In this document: positions 46,656 to 57,532 of the stretch, piece by piece
Position numbering within the stretch: the stretch's first letter is position 1
Layout: each line of letters begins with the position of its first letter
NCBI GenBank assembly: GCA_014843695.1
Contig: CM026401.1
Coordinates: forward strand, 28,021,051-28,085,050
Length of the DNA stretch: 64,000 nucleotides
From: Archivesica marissinica
Lineage: Eukaryota; Mollusca; Bivalvia; Venerida; Vesicomyidae
Direction of reading: 5' to 3'
Made by a program: the position numbers and the translations under genes
Notes under the pieces: model-generated
Databases searched by the model: none
What the model saw: the letters and a program-made list of their open reading frames with translations, nothing else
What the model was told of the DNA's origin: nothing

Positions 46656-47341
46656 GTACTTCAAATCCCCTCATGTTATATACATACTAACCGTGATTTA
46701 CCAATTATTAGTCATTTTGAAACCAATACATATTCATTAAGGGAGGCAATTTACAAATAGTTCTTTAAACCAGCTCAGGTGTGATATTGATATGTTCACA
46801 ATTTTACGTAAATAACCTGGAATAACTTATTATTGAAACATTGAAATAAAATGACCACAAATGTAATTAACGTCTTAGCTTATCTGGGTGCATTCATTTC
46901 TAAGTAATGTACAAGGAAAGTCCCACACTTTACCATAACCATTACCGCTTGTTGGAACAAGTGTCCGATATATAATTAATATATACTCCACCATGAAAAT
47001 GAAATTCAGCGGAACCAATATGGAAAGCAATTTTTGTTCCCTTAAGGTATTGATTAGATTAGCTTCTGTCTACTAGGGAAATGGTTGCAGAAATAATGCT
47101 CTCTGACAAGATTCCCTGGAATGGACAGAGTTTGTATATAGAGGGGATTGAAATGGATACCACTGCAGTGTATTGGTTCCAGTGTGTTGTTGTTCCCTTG
47201 ATGGCCTCATCTGACTGCTCTATATTATATATCCTGCTAATGTGTATAATGGCATTTTTGGACTGTTAAATATTATCTTAGAGATGCTTGTGTTTTATAT
47301 TTGAAGTTGCTACATACAAGCCAGTATTGTTAAAGATTAAG
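46656..47341. other. Unique AT-rich stretch
   Basis: About 690 bp, no gene recognised. The frame 47081-47269 has no known domain. Confidence 0.4.
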
Positions 47342-47560
47342 AGTTGTTGCATCCATTGTCCAGTGGTAGATCGCCAGATTTGGAATCAAGGTGTCCCGTG
47401 TTTGATATTCGATCAGGGCACGTATGGCATTGTCCTTGAGAAAGGCACTTCACACTGTGGTACACATTGCTTAGTACTTGTTAGCCGCTTATCTTGTATA
47501 AACACGCTCAGGAAAAGTGTTTAGGTCTCCTCAAGAGGTTTGACATAAATGGAAATAGAA
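47342..47560 (+). mobile_element. SINE family D copy
   Basis: The head TTGTTGCATCCATTGTCCAG has GTCCAGTGGTAGATCGCC and the B-box-like GTTTGATATTCGATC, followed by GAGAAAGGCACTTCACACTG, TTGCTTAGTACTTGTTAG and GGTCTCCTCAAGAGGTTTGA. It is diverged from the 46446 copy but collinear. Confidence 0.7.
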
Positions 47561-47591
47561 AGTAGAAGTATCTTATTTATTAGTTTATGTA

Positions 47592-47812
47592 CAAATTTCT
47601 TTTTGCTCGATTGCGAAACAAGTTCTTACAACTTATTTTAATCACTCTCGCGACCTTATTCCTGATGGAATGCATCGCCATGAGGGAGAGAGAAGAGGCT
47701 TGTGGAATTTAAATGGCTTTCCTAAGGGCACACTTATAATGGCTCCAGCGGGGCACAAACTCCGGCCTTTCGCACCTGAAGCGAGCATACAACTGCGCTA
47801 TCACGACTTTCT
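47592..47812 (-). mobile_element. SINE family A, nearly full length, reverse orientation
   Basis: On the minus strand: GAAAGTCGTGATAGCGCAGT, a B box decayed to GGAGTTTGTGCCCC, then GCTGGAGCCATTATAAGTGT, CCATTTAAATTCCACAAGCC, CATTCCATCAGGAATAAGGT and the tail CTTGTTTCGCAATCGAGCAA. It retains the mid segment also seen in the 9613 copy. Confidence 0.88.
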
Positions 47813-47894
47813 GTATCCAAGCTAAGCTACCATTTCCTTTACTTTCATATATATAAATGAGTTTGTTGAGCAAGTAATTTACGAGTAAATGTAC

Positions 47895-48280
47895 AGGCCT
47901 CGACAATTTTTTAATTTCTTACTCGTCCTACTGGGCGAGTGATGCCGCTGTTCCACTCGTCCAGATTGGACTATCACTCGTCCCATGTATTTTAGGAAAA
48001 TTAAAAATCGTCGGAATTGCACTTTAATTTATTAATAAATGCAATTATGTGGCAGCATAAACACATTAAAATATCCTCGGTGATTTCCCATTATCACGCC
48101 TGGTAATCATTCCGAAGAAAGTAAAATGGATATTATTTTATTTTGTTCCTTCGATTTATATTGGATATTTAGCTGAAATTTTCACTCGTCCGACTGGGCA
48201 AGCTACTTGGAATTTCTACTCGTCCAGATCAAAAAGTCACTCGTAAATACGAGCGGACGAGTGGATTTGTCGAGCCTTGA
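47895..48280. mobile_element. About 385-bp element with inverted ends and ACTCGTCC motifs
   Basis: The left end AGGCCTCGACAA and right end TTGTCGAGCCTTG are inverted repeats. Near each end ACTCGTCC-type octamers recur (about six in total, e.g. CACTCGTCCAGATTGG and TACTCGTCCAGATC). No open frame. It looks like a nonautonomous DNA transposon, with no target-site duplication resolved. Confidence 0.6.
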
Positions 48281-49118
48281 ATGTATTGTATAATACTATA
48301 TGACCAACACTTAGTATGCAGATCTGTAATCTACCCAATACTTGAATATACAGGCTTCATACCAGCCAGTAAATGAACCCATTTTCCACATTAGCTCTTT
48401 ACATTCACTATCATCCACCCATTCTTGGCCCAATAGTGGAGCCTTAGATTGAGTGTGGGTTTACAAAACAATGTAGACAGTGTTAGACTATATATAGCAA
48501 TCATGACATGTGTATCAATACCACCGAAGTGGCCTATTTGCTATAGGTGAATTACCCTGCTGATATTGATTATTATACACAGAATAAATAACTAGTAAGA
48601 TATCAATCTGTAACTGTCTCATTCTTTTGTTTGACAGACCTGACAGTGAAATAATGCCATTTTGTAAACTTAACATTAAAGCCGAAGCATTTGCCATAGG
48701 GCGGTATTTATCGCTTTATGTCAACACGTATGCACATTTCAAATACAAACACACACGCAACACCAAGATCAGCTGTACAATAAATTTGTTTGCAATTTGA
48801 CAATGATATGTAAATTTGATGATCTGGTAGTCAGCATAGTGTTAACTGGCAATAGCAGGATGCAGTACGAGCCGAAGGCAGATGTGTAATGGATTGGAAA
48901 TAGATTTTATATGGTTGATAAGCGTAATTGTGTTAGGAAGATAAATTAAAGTTTATGGATATTATCAAACATCTTGTAATATAAAAGAACAAAATAAATA
49001 CAAATAATGACCATGTAGATAATTTATTTAACCGTGTTTTCAGAAGTTGATTAAATATTAAAGTGTAATTAGCTGTTAGGTGTTTGATCGGATGATTATG
49101 AGGAAATGTAAACTGTGT
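48281..49118. other. Unique AT-rich stretch
   Basis: About 840 bp with no gene recognised. Confidence 0.4.
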
Positions 49119-49348
49119 TTAACCCTTTGCACGCTAGTGCCAGATAAAATAACTTCTGCAGACAGCATACAGCCAGATTATACTGACACAACGTGCCGTC
49201 TCATCACGCTCTGCGCTGTTTACTATTCGGATAGTGGAGTTAAAACACTTGGCTGAATAGCAAACAACATAGATCTTGACCAGACGCGGCATCTGGATCT
49301 ATGTTGTTTGCAAATGTGATTTTATTTTCTCAGCAGGCAAAAGGTTTA
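49119..49348. mobile_element. Palindromic MITE copy
   Basis: Starts TTAACCCTTTGCACGCTAGT and ends near GCAGGCAAAAGGTTTA, an imperfect inverted repeat. Inside are the CAGACAGCATACAGCCAGAT arm and the AGCAAACAACATAGATCTTG / ATGTTGTTTGCAAATGTG palindrome. Same family as 29072 and 38811. Confidence 0.82.
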
Positions 49349-49455
49349 GACATTTAATGGTATCCCCTCGAAATTGTCTTCCGGTCACCGGTTCAAGCTT
49401 ACAGAGATACCAGTAGTAGTATCATGGCTGTTTTTGGAACAAATGATGAGTTACA

Positions 49456-50898
49456 TTGTCTTGGTTTGGCCGGCGTGGGGCATTACCCATACACCCCCAT
49501 AGACCAGGTGTGCTTCAGGGTGTGCTTCAGGTGTATAACTATGTCGCCTATATGTCACAGCTCTTGTCTTGGTTTGGTCGGCGTGGGGACATTACCCATA
49601 CACCCCCATAGACCGGGTGTGCTTCAGGTGTATAACTATGTCGCCTATATGTCACAGCTCTTGTCTTGGTTTGGTCGGCGTGGGGACATTACCCATACAC
49701 CCCCATAGACCGGGTGTGCTTCAGGTGTATAACTATGTCGCCTTTATGTCACAGCTCTTGTCTTGGTTTGGTCGGCGTGGGGACATTACCCATACACCCC
49801 CATAGACCGGGTGTGCTTCAGGGTGTGCTTCAGGTGTAGAACTATTTCGCCTATATGTCACAGCTCTTGTCTTGGTTTGGCCGACGTGGGGGCATTACCC
49901 ATACACCCCCATAGACCGGGTGTGCTTCAGGTGTATAACTATGTCGCCTATATGTCACAGCTCTTGTCTTGGTTTGGCCGGCGTTGGGGCATTACCCATA
50001 CACCCCCATAGACCGGGTGTGCTTCAGGTGTGCTTCAGGGTGTGCTTCAGGTGTATAACTATGTCACTTATATGTCACAGCTCTTGTCTTGGTTTGGCCG
50101 CGTTGGGGCATTACCCATACACCCCCATAGACCGGGTGTGCTTCAGGGTGTACTTCAGGTGTATAACTATGTCACTTATATGTCACAGCTCTTGTCTTGG
50201 TTTGGCCGGCGTGGGGACATTACCCATACACCCCCATAGACCGGGTGTGCTTCAGGGTGTACTTCAGGTGTATAACTATGTCGCCTATATGTCACAGCTC
50301 TTGTCTTGGTTTGGCCGGCGTGGGGACATTACCCATACACCCCATAGACCGGGTGTGCTTCAGAGTGTGCTTCAGGTGTATAACTATGTCGCCTATATGT
50401 CACAGCTCTCGTCTTGGTTTGGTCGGCGTGGGGACATTACCCATACACCCCCATAGACCGGGTGTGCTTCAGGGTGTGCTTCAGGTGTATAACTATTTCG
50501 CCTATATGTCACAGCTCTTGTCTTGGTTTGGTTGGCATGGGGACATTACCCATACACCCCCATAGACCGGGTGTGCTTCAGGTGTATAACTATGTCACAG
50601 CTCTTGTCTTGGTTTGGTCGGCATGGGGACATTACCCATACACCCCCATAGACCGGGTGTGCTTCAGGTGTATAACTATGTCACCTATATGTCACAGCTC
50701 TTGTCTTGGTTTGGTCGGCATGGGGACATTACCCATACACCCCCATAGACCGGGTGTACTTCAGGTGTATAACTATGTCACCTATATGTCACAGCTCTTG
50801 TCTTGGTTTGGTCGGCATTGGGGCATTACCCATACACCCCCATAGACCGGGTGTGCTTCAGGTGTATAACTATGTCGCCTATATGTCACAGCTCTTGT
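49456..50898. repeat. 97/110-bp tandem repeat, about 14 copies
   Basis: Units with GTATAACTATGTCGCCTATA, TGTCACAGCTCTTGTCTTGG, and ATTACCCATACACCCCCATA. About half the units carry a 12-13-bp internal duplication of GGTGTGCTTCAG (GGTGTGCTTCAGGGTGTGCTTCAGG), giving about 110 bp. Long overlapping frames in all phases are artefacts of the changing unit length. Confidence 0.97.
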
Positions 50899-51109
50899 GC
50901 ACTCCTATTTGTTGATGATTATTTGCAATATCGTGCTCAAATGTAAATCTTCAATTGTGTAATAAATTTGAGTGTATTATGTTGAAGAGTGATGAAGACC
51001 TGATCAATTTGTGGTAATAAACTGTCTGATGTTTTGTCATGGTGTATTATGACATTATAACCTGTCAGTAGTACCTGCCCTGGGGGGATGAGAGAAACCT
51101 TGTGTGTTT
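50899..51109. other. Unique spacer
   Basis: Nothing recognised. Confidence 0.35.
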
Positions 51110-51397
51110 TATGTTTATTTATTGTCTCTACCAGTTGCCCATATCAGTGAAGCCTCCTGAAGAGATTAGTCATTTTAGATTTTTGGAGAATAGTGCAATG
51201 ATACAGACATAGACCCATTCCAGAGTCTCCTCTGGTTCTTTTATGTGCACGGTGTACAACACCGACACGAGACCTCGGGTTAAAGTCCCATCTGAAAGAC
51301 TGTTAATTTTATTACGGTCAGACGGGGGATTGAACTTGCAATCCCTTGATTACCAGTCCAGCGTGACCACTGGACTACAGATCCATCTGTTTGAGAG
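51110..51397 (-). mobile_element. SINE family F, reverse orientation
   Basis: On the minus strand a tRNA-like head, GGATCTGTAGTCCAGTGGTC, with A box (TAGTCCAGTGG), is followed by the B-box region GCAAGTTCAATCCCCCGTC. The body contains a GTCTTTCAGATGGGACTTTA block and CGAGGTCTCGTGTCGGTGTT. No direct repeat was found. The plus-strand fragment at about 51451-51500 (ATGATAGCGCAGTTGTAGCG) is a separate head remnant of family A type. Confidence 0.7.
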
Positions 51398-51450
51398 AAA
51401 CAATGCATCTCAACATATATACCTGTTCAATTGACAACTGTATCAATTCA

Positions 51451-51500
51451 TGATAGCGCAGTTGTAGCGAGTTAGTCTCAGGTGTGAGAGGCTCAGAGTT
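51451..51500 (+). mobile_element. SINE head remnant next to the G-rich array
   Basis: CATGATAGCGCAGTTGTAGC and TCTCAGGTGTGAGAGGCTCA are collinear with the head of family A up to the B-box start (GAGTTGCAAGGG); the rest is replaced by the G-rich array. Confidence 0.6.
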
Positions 51501-52165
51501 GCAAGGGTTGGGTGGGGTGGCAGTGGGGTGAGGAAGATGTTGGGTTTGGGGTATGTGGGTGGGGCATGGTTTGTGGTGGGGTGGACTCGGGGTGAGGAAG
51601 ATGTTGTGTTTGGAAAGATGTTGGTTTGGGGTATGTGGGTGCGGTAAGGGTTGAGTGGGGTGAGGACGATGTTGGGTGTGTGGTATATGGGTGGGGCAGG
51701 GGTTGGTAGTGGGGTGAGGAGGATGTTGGGTTTGGAGTATATGGGTGGGGCAGGGATTGGGTGGGTTGGGAGTGAGGTGAGGAAGATGTGGGTTCTGGAG
51801 TATGTGGGTGGGGCAGGGGTTGGGAGTGGGGTGAGAAGATGTTGTGTTCTGGAGTATGTGGGTGTGTTCTGGAGTATGTGGGTGTGTTCTGGAGTATGTG
51901 GGTGGGGCAGGGGTTGTGTGGGGTGGTATTGGGATGAGGAAGATGTTGGGTGTGGAGTATGTGGGCGGGGCAGGGGTTGTGTGGGGTAGTATTGGGGTGA
52001 GGAAGATGTTGGATGTGGAGTATGTGGGCGGGGCAGTGGTTGTGTGGGGTGGTATTGGGGTGAGGAAGATGTTGGGTGTGGAGTATGTGGGCGGGGCAGT
52101 GGTTGTGTGGGGTGGTATTGGGGTGAGGAAGATGTTGGGAGTGGGGCAGGAGTTGTGAGTGTTTT
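51501..52165. repeat. 63-bp G-rich minisatellite, about 10 copies
   Basis: Units with GGGGTGAGGAAGATGTTGGG, TGTGGAGTATGTGGGCGGGG and CAGGGGTTGTGTGGGGTGG. All G-rich on the plus strand. Several places meet the four-G-tract pattern, such as GGGTTGGGTGGGGTGGCAGT plus GGGG at about 51505. A 20-bp sub-duplication (TGTTCTGGAGTATGTGGGTG) occurs three times at about 51843-51905. Confidence 0.95.
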
Positions 52166-52639
52166 TGTGGTGTGTTGGAGGATAATAATTGGATTGCGTT
52201 GATTCTTCTATCGATGTATGGCGGAAATGTGGGAAAGATGATGAAAAGTATATTTCATTAGCCGATTAATTGATACTTTTTGTTGCGTTTTATAATTGAC
52301 GTCGAGGAGTGGTTGCATGTTCATCAAGGAATTGGTGAAATAAATTATTTAAAGGCTTATTCCAGCTTGGCAGCAATATAATGGTGATGCTGCAATGTTT
52401 CTGCTATATATAGACATAGGAGGTAATAACTGCATTGTAGCCATCATATGAGTTTGTTAATGAATCATTAATGTCAAGTGAGTAGTAATTGTGATTTATA
52501 ATTGACAGAGCACATGCAGTTATAATCCAATACATTGCCTTAGTGGGCTGTTTAAGTGTTTCTCTGATCATCCATTATACGGTAGGCAGGCCAGTGCAAT
52601 AAAAAACCTGCAGTAAATAAAACATTCACTTGTCTCATT
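52166..52639. other. Unique AT-rich spacer
   Basis: About 470 bp; nothing recognised. Confidence 0.4.
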
Positions 52640-53372
52640 ACGATGTATGTACAAGTTTGCTTTATTAACCAGGTTACCCCCCCCCCCCCCCCCCGTTGGT
52701 TGTCATAGAGAACTGATCACAATAGCATTACGCTGTATATACAAGTTTGCTTTATTAACCAGGTTACCCCCCCCCCCCCCCGGTGGGTTGTCATAGAGAA
52801 CTGATCACAATAGCATTACGATGTATATACAAGTTTGCTTTATTAACCAGGTTACCCCCCCCCCCCCGTGGGTTGTCATAGAGAACTGATCACAATAGCA
52901 TTACGATGTATATACAAGTTTGCTTTATTAACCAGGTTACCCCCCCCCCCCCCCGGTGGGTTGTCATAGAGAACTGATCACAATAGCATTACGATGTATA
53001 TACAAGTTTGCTATATTAACCAGGTTACCCCCCCCCCCCCGGTGGGTTGTCATAGAGAACTGATCACAATAGCATTACGATGTATATACATTTGCTTTAT
53101 TAACCAGGTTACCCCCCCCCCCCCGGGTTGTCGGGAACATGTGGGTTGTCATAGAGAACTGATCACAATAGCATTACGCTGTATATACAAGTTTGCTTTA
53201 TTGACCAGGTTACCCCCCCCTGGTTGTCGGGAACATGTGGGTTGTCATACAGAACTGATCACAATAGCATTACGCTGTATATACAAGTTTGCTTTATTGA
53301 CCAGGTTACCCCCCCCTGGTTGTCGGGAACATGTGGGTTGTCATAGAGAACTGATCACAATAGCATTACGAT
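52640..53372. repeat. 84-101-bp tandem repeat with poly-C tract, 8 copies
   Basis: Units with GTATATACAAGTTTGCTTTA, TTAACCAGGTTAC, a C run, then GTGGGTTGTCATAGAGAACT and GATCACAATAGCATTACG. The C runs by my count are 18, 15, 13, 15, 13, 13, 8 and 8 from left to right. The last three units have an added TTGTCGGGAACATG segment and two have TTGACC instead of TTAACC. Confidence 0.96.
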
Positions 53373-53487
53373 GGGAATTGGGCATAAAAGCCAGAAGTTC
53401 AAGGTCACTGTTGCTAAAAATAGAAAATAGAATCCACTTGTAAATTTGTATGCATGTCGATATCTGAAACAGTGAATACAGTTGTAT

Positions 53488-54177
53488 TAGCACAGTGTAC
53501 ACTAGTTTAGCTTTGTGGAAGTCGTGATAGCACAGTGTACACTAGTTTAGCTTTGTGGAAGTCGTGATAGCACAGTGTAAACTAGTTTAGCTTTGTGGAA
53601 GTCGTGATAGCACAGTGTACACTAGTTTAGCTTTGTGGAAGTCGTGATAGCACAGTGTACACTAGTTTAGCTTTGTGGAAGTCGTGATAGCACAGTGTAC
53701 ACTAGTTTAGCTTTGTGGAAGTCGTGATAGCACAGTGTACACTAGTTTAGCTTTGTGGAAGTCGTGATAGCACAGTGTACACTAGTTTAGCTTTGTGGAA
53801 GTCGTGATAGCACAGTGTACACTAGTTTAGCTTTGTGGAAGTCGTGATAGCACAGTGTACACTAGTTTAGCTTTGTGGAAGTCGTGATAGCACAGTGTAC
53901 ACTAGTTTAGCTTTGTGGAAGTCGTGATAGCACAGTGTACACTAGTTTAGCTTTGTGGAAGTCGTGATAGCACAGTGTACACTAGTTTAGCTTTGTGGAA
54001 GTCGTGATAGCACAGTGTACACTAGTTTAGCTTTGTGGAAGCCGTGATAGCACAGTGTACACTAGTTTAGCTTTGTGGAAGTCGTGATAGCACAGTGTAC
54101 ACTAGTTTAGCTTTGTGGAAGTCGTGATAGCACAGTGTACACTAGTTTAGCTTTGTGGAAGTCGTGATAGCACAGTG
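53488..54177. repeat. 40-bp minisatellite made of SINE head plus flank, 17 copies
   Basis: Each unit is TAGCACAGTG + TACACTAGTTTAGCTTTGTG + GAAGTCGTGA. The first 10-bp TAGCACAGTG is at 53488-53497 and the last at 54168-54177, 680 bp apart, exactly 17 periods. Only two base variants were seen (GTGTAA near 53580 and GCCGTG near 54041), so the array is very homogeneous. The unit joins 20 bp of target flank to the first 20 bp of a family A SINE, whose complete copy follows. Confidence 0.98.
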
Positions 54178-54400
54178 GTAGAGCGTTCGCTATAGTTGTG
54201 AGATGCCTGGTGTTTGCATCCAGCTGTAGCCATTACGATAGTGCCCTAATAGGCAAGGCGCTTCAATTCCACATTGCCTCTTCTCTCTCTCCCTCATTGA
54301 GATGGATTCCATAGGAATTTGGTCTCGAGATATTAATGTTGTAAAAACCTGTTTCGTAATCGAGGTAAAACACATTTGTAATAACTAGTTTAGCTGTGTG
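54141..54400 (+). mobile_element. SINE family A with 17-bp target-site duplication
   Basis: The element proper is about 54158-54383: head GAAGTCGTGATAGCACAGTG, then GTAGAGCGTTCGCTATAGTT, a decayed B box (GGTGTTTGCATCC), GTAGCCATTACGATAGTGCC, TAGGCAAGGCGCTTCAATTC, ATGGATTCCATAGGAATTTG and the tail CTGTTTCGTAATCGAGGTAA. Direct repeats ACTAGTTTAGCTTTGTG (54141-54157) and ACTAGTTTAGCTGTGTG (54384-54400) differ by one base. The 5' repeat and SINE head form the unit of the array to the left. Confidence 0.93.
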
Positions 54401-55016
54401 ATACTCCCGGGACAGTTATAGGTTCGTGGAGAATAAGCAATATCCTATTGGTGTAGATTGATAGTGGACAGACTAGGATTTGTAAGCTGAGTGAGGGTTA
54501 TACTGCTAAGTATATTTTGTATTGTGGTCAGTCAATATTGGATGTATTTGTTTGTGATGTGTGCCTTGTCAGACAAACACATAAAATGAGGCACTCTGTG
54601 CCAAAAGGAGGACATTTAACCCATTCATCACCAAGTACCTGACATGGACTGGTGCATGATATTTTTAGACCAATAAATTAATAAGAAAATTACAGTTGGA
54701 CCAGTTCATTTATCAAAATGGGTAATGATGTCTAAAAATAGTAATATTACTGGCAAAAAGTGCAGATCCTGATGAGCTGGCTATTATTGTCATCCAGGAT
54801 ATTAGTAGCTGCTGAAAGGTCAAAAGATCGTATTTTAATTATAGATTTCAAAAATCTTCACCCAAACTGCTTGGCCAATTGTAGCCTAATTGCAGTTATA
54901 GTCCATGGGTGTAGCCTTTTCAAATTTGTTAAAAGGGAGGTTGTCCCGAATATAAGATGTCCACTGTCTAAAAATAACATTCTTCAAACATCTCCTCACG
55001 AAGAACTCCAATTTCA
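54401..55016. other. Unique AT-rich stretch with a weak inverted repeat
   Basis: Between about 54618 and 54740 ACCCATTCATCACC, ATTTTTAGAC and their complements GTAATGATG and GTCTAAAAAT suggest a decayed MITE. The plus frame 54760-55050 has no recognisable domain. Confidence 0.4.
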
Positions 55017-55106
55017 ATCTCGGACTCAAGCTTCTGATTGGTTCTGTTGAGTGTAAAACTCAGACTCGACCAATCAAATTCCTTGAGCTAGAGTTTGAGA
55101 TCCGAG
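55017..55106. mobile_element. Small fold-back element, copy 2
   Basis: CTCGGACTCAAGC at the left and GTTTGAGATCCGAG at the right are imperfect inverted repeats, and TCTGATTGGTTCTGTTGAGT pairs with ACTCGACCAATCA. A related copy is at 45558-45640. Confidence 0.55.
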
Positions 55107-55762
55107 AAAAGATTTATAACCTCGTTCCCGTTGTCTGATTTTAGCAACATTTGGTAGGAATGTACAATGTTCTACCAAATTTGTTAAAATGGTGACTACC
55201 GAGGTACAAACTGTCAGATGAGCGGTACAGGGCCATCATAGCCCTCTTGTTTTAAGGTATATCTCTGCCATTATGTATACCTTATACTTGAGGAAGAATG
55301 AATAAATTAGCATGTAGAAAGCAATTTGATTGCATTGTGCTTGGATTGATAGATCTACTTCACATTTAATTTGCACAGTCTTCTGGAAACTATTCTATGG
55401 TAGTGTTTTGTATTGATCTGTGGATTAATGTAAGGAATGATTGATTTAACTGCTGGGGTCCATACAACACTGTTATTTGATTACAGGAGATAAGACTCTC
55501 TGATTGTGGGAATTAACCACAAATTGTTTCCTTCACATTTGTCAATTATTTCAGATTAGATGTGAACTTGTCAAGTTGAAAAGCAACAGAAAGCAAATAT
55601 ATATATAGTTGTGGAACAGTGTGAGCATTGAATTGAGGGGGAGGGGGGAAATGTGTGAGTAGTGGTGGTGGTAGGATGGGGATTGGGTTCTATCCGACTA
55701 ACATTTTGCATGTTATTTCGTTTATACATGTTTATTTTATTTTAATTTTATAATATTAGATT
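55107..55762. other. Unique AT-rich stretch
   Basis: About 650 bp with a short G-rich patch (GAGGGGGAGGGGGGAAATG) at about 55635. No gene recognised. Confidence 0.4.
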
Positions 55763-55940
55763 TTATTGCTCTTGAGACCTCGTTCCTAGTGGGCATCCAT
55801 CGTGATGAGGGTGAGGGAGAGAGGCAATCTGTATTTATGGTTCTTCAAGGCTAAGGACACCACCACTGTGCTTCTGGCCGGACTCAAATTCACAACCTTT
55901 GGTTACAAGGCGGACACCGTATCCACCACAGAGGAGGTGG
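55763..55940 (-). mobile_element. SINE family A, diverged, reverse orientation
   Basis: GAGACCTCGTTCCTAGTGGG and CATCCATCGTGATGAGGGTG are the complement of the family A body, and the right part TTCACAACCTTTGGTTACAA with GGCGGACACCGTATCCACCA is the complement of a tRNA-like head. Diverged and with a decayed B box. Confidence 0.65.
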
Positions 55941-56084
55941 GGGTGGGTGTGGATGGGTATGGCGTGGATGGTGGGAGGGGGTCTCTGACATAGCATGTAT
56001 TTATGAGATTTATTTATATCTCGTGTTGATAACTTAAACCAAAATTCCAACTACATTTCATGGATATTTTTATCGTAGCAAAAA

Positions 56085-56303
56085 ATGAATGATCCCCCCC
56101 CCCCCCCCCCCCCCACCCCACCCGAGCAAAAATGACTGATTTCCTCAAGCAAAATTGAATGATTCCCCCCCCCCACCCGAGCAAAAATGACTGATTCCCC
56201 CCTCCCCTGAGCAAAAATGACTTGATTCCCTCAAGCAAAAATGAATGATTCCCTAAAGCAAAAATGACTGATTCCCTCGAGCAAAAATGACTGATTCCCT
56301 CAT
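56085..56303. repeat. 23-bp tandem repeat with variable C runs, about 9 copies
   Basis: Units of GATTCCCTCAAGCAAAAATG type. In the left three units the CCC becomes a C run, 21 C at 56094-56114 in the first. The right units have no C run. Confidence 0.9.
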
Positions 56304-56879
56304 TATATGCCTGCCCTACTAGTGCTTGTGTACAAATATATTATCCAAATCTACAGGGAAGATAGGTAAAATGGGAATATCTATTTTCATGCTAATTCAG
56401 TCTATTGCAAACTAAAATAACTTAATCAAATTGATGTCAGCATAACTGGCTCTTTAAGTTTGTACAATGAATATATGACATTTGAATAATCTTTGGAAAT
56501 GCGACCTCCAGGTCTTAAAGCGTGATGTTTAAGTTTAGTAATATTTTATTATATGCCTTAATATGTAGTATATTTAACACTTAATGAGATTTTTTAGCAG
56601 TCACGCATTAGCGCCTCCCAGTCATACTCGGTCAGCATCGAGTGTTGGGAGTATGATTTAGATATACGTGTAAACAACAACACGATTTGAAACAAATAAA
56701 AAGAAATTAGCAAATAGGTCAGGCCACATGGTCGATCCGACGATATTAGTACTGGGGGCCCCTCCCCAGAAGCCCAGCGTGATGGATATGGTTGGCTTTG
56801 GTTTTATGGTGCACAGGAGGCTCCTGTGAGATTCTAAATATTGTACAATTTCTGATTTAGTTACGTCTAACTAATGCTA
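56304..56879. other. Unique AT-rich spacer
   Basis: About 575 bp with no gene recognised. GGGGGCCCCTCCCC at about 56754 is a small GC-rich island. Confidence 0.4.
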
Positions 56880-57111
56880 AATAAATTGACAACAGATCCA
56901 GATCAGCCGCGGCGTTGCACCACATTTGATCAGGATCTATATTGTTTGCTATGCAGCCAAGTGTTTGCTATACGATAGCTCCACTATCCAAATAGCAAAT
57001 AGCATACAGTCTTATCAGACGGAACGTTCTGTGCACAATCTGTGCTGTCTGATCTGGCTCTAACCTGTTTGCATAGGTGACTTTAGTCGTGATTTAGTAT
57101 TTTTAGGGTTA
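56880..57111. mobile_element. Palindromic MITE copy, diverged
   Basis: ACAACAGATCCAGATCAGCC, GATCAGGATCTATATTGTTT, AATAGCAAATAGCATACAGT and CTGATCTGGCTCTAACCTGT are collinear with the copy at 29072. The right end is GGGTTAA; the left end is eroded. Confidence 0.75.
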
Positions 57112-57532
57112 ATAATGCAACTGGATACAAGAAAGTCATGTTTACTGTGAATAGTTGATACAAATCAGTATGAAACAACTGCAACTCGCCTTCAGTATGG
57201 AGTCACATTTTGTTCATTGACCCACAAGATGGCGGCCTGTTGATAAGTCACATGGTATTTTGTCACTTGATTGCAAGAAATTAAACTCTTTATTGATTTC
57301 AGATGGCTGCACATTGGTTATTGACTTGTGTAAAGTTAGATCAATCGATACATAAGTTACAACATTATACACAGTGGTTTATACTGTTGTCTCAGCTGTT
57401 TGTTTTCGCTTTATTGATTGATAAGATTTGTACACGCTTGATCCACAAGATGACAGCATCACTTCGTATTAGGTCACATGATTGCTATATATGTATTCTC
57501 GTCAGTCGACGCTACATCATGTCGGCTCAACA
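57112..57532. other. Unique spacer
   Basis: About 420 bp. CACATGGTATTTTGTCACTTG and similar CACAAGATG(A/G)C phrases (57230 and 57447) recur once; otherwise nothing recognised. Confidence 0.4.

Noticed and set aside
49424..50915. Many overlapping plus frames of 69-194 codons
   Set aside because: 97/110-bp tandem units; the frames shift at each unit-length change and do not form one protein.
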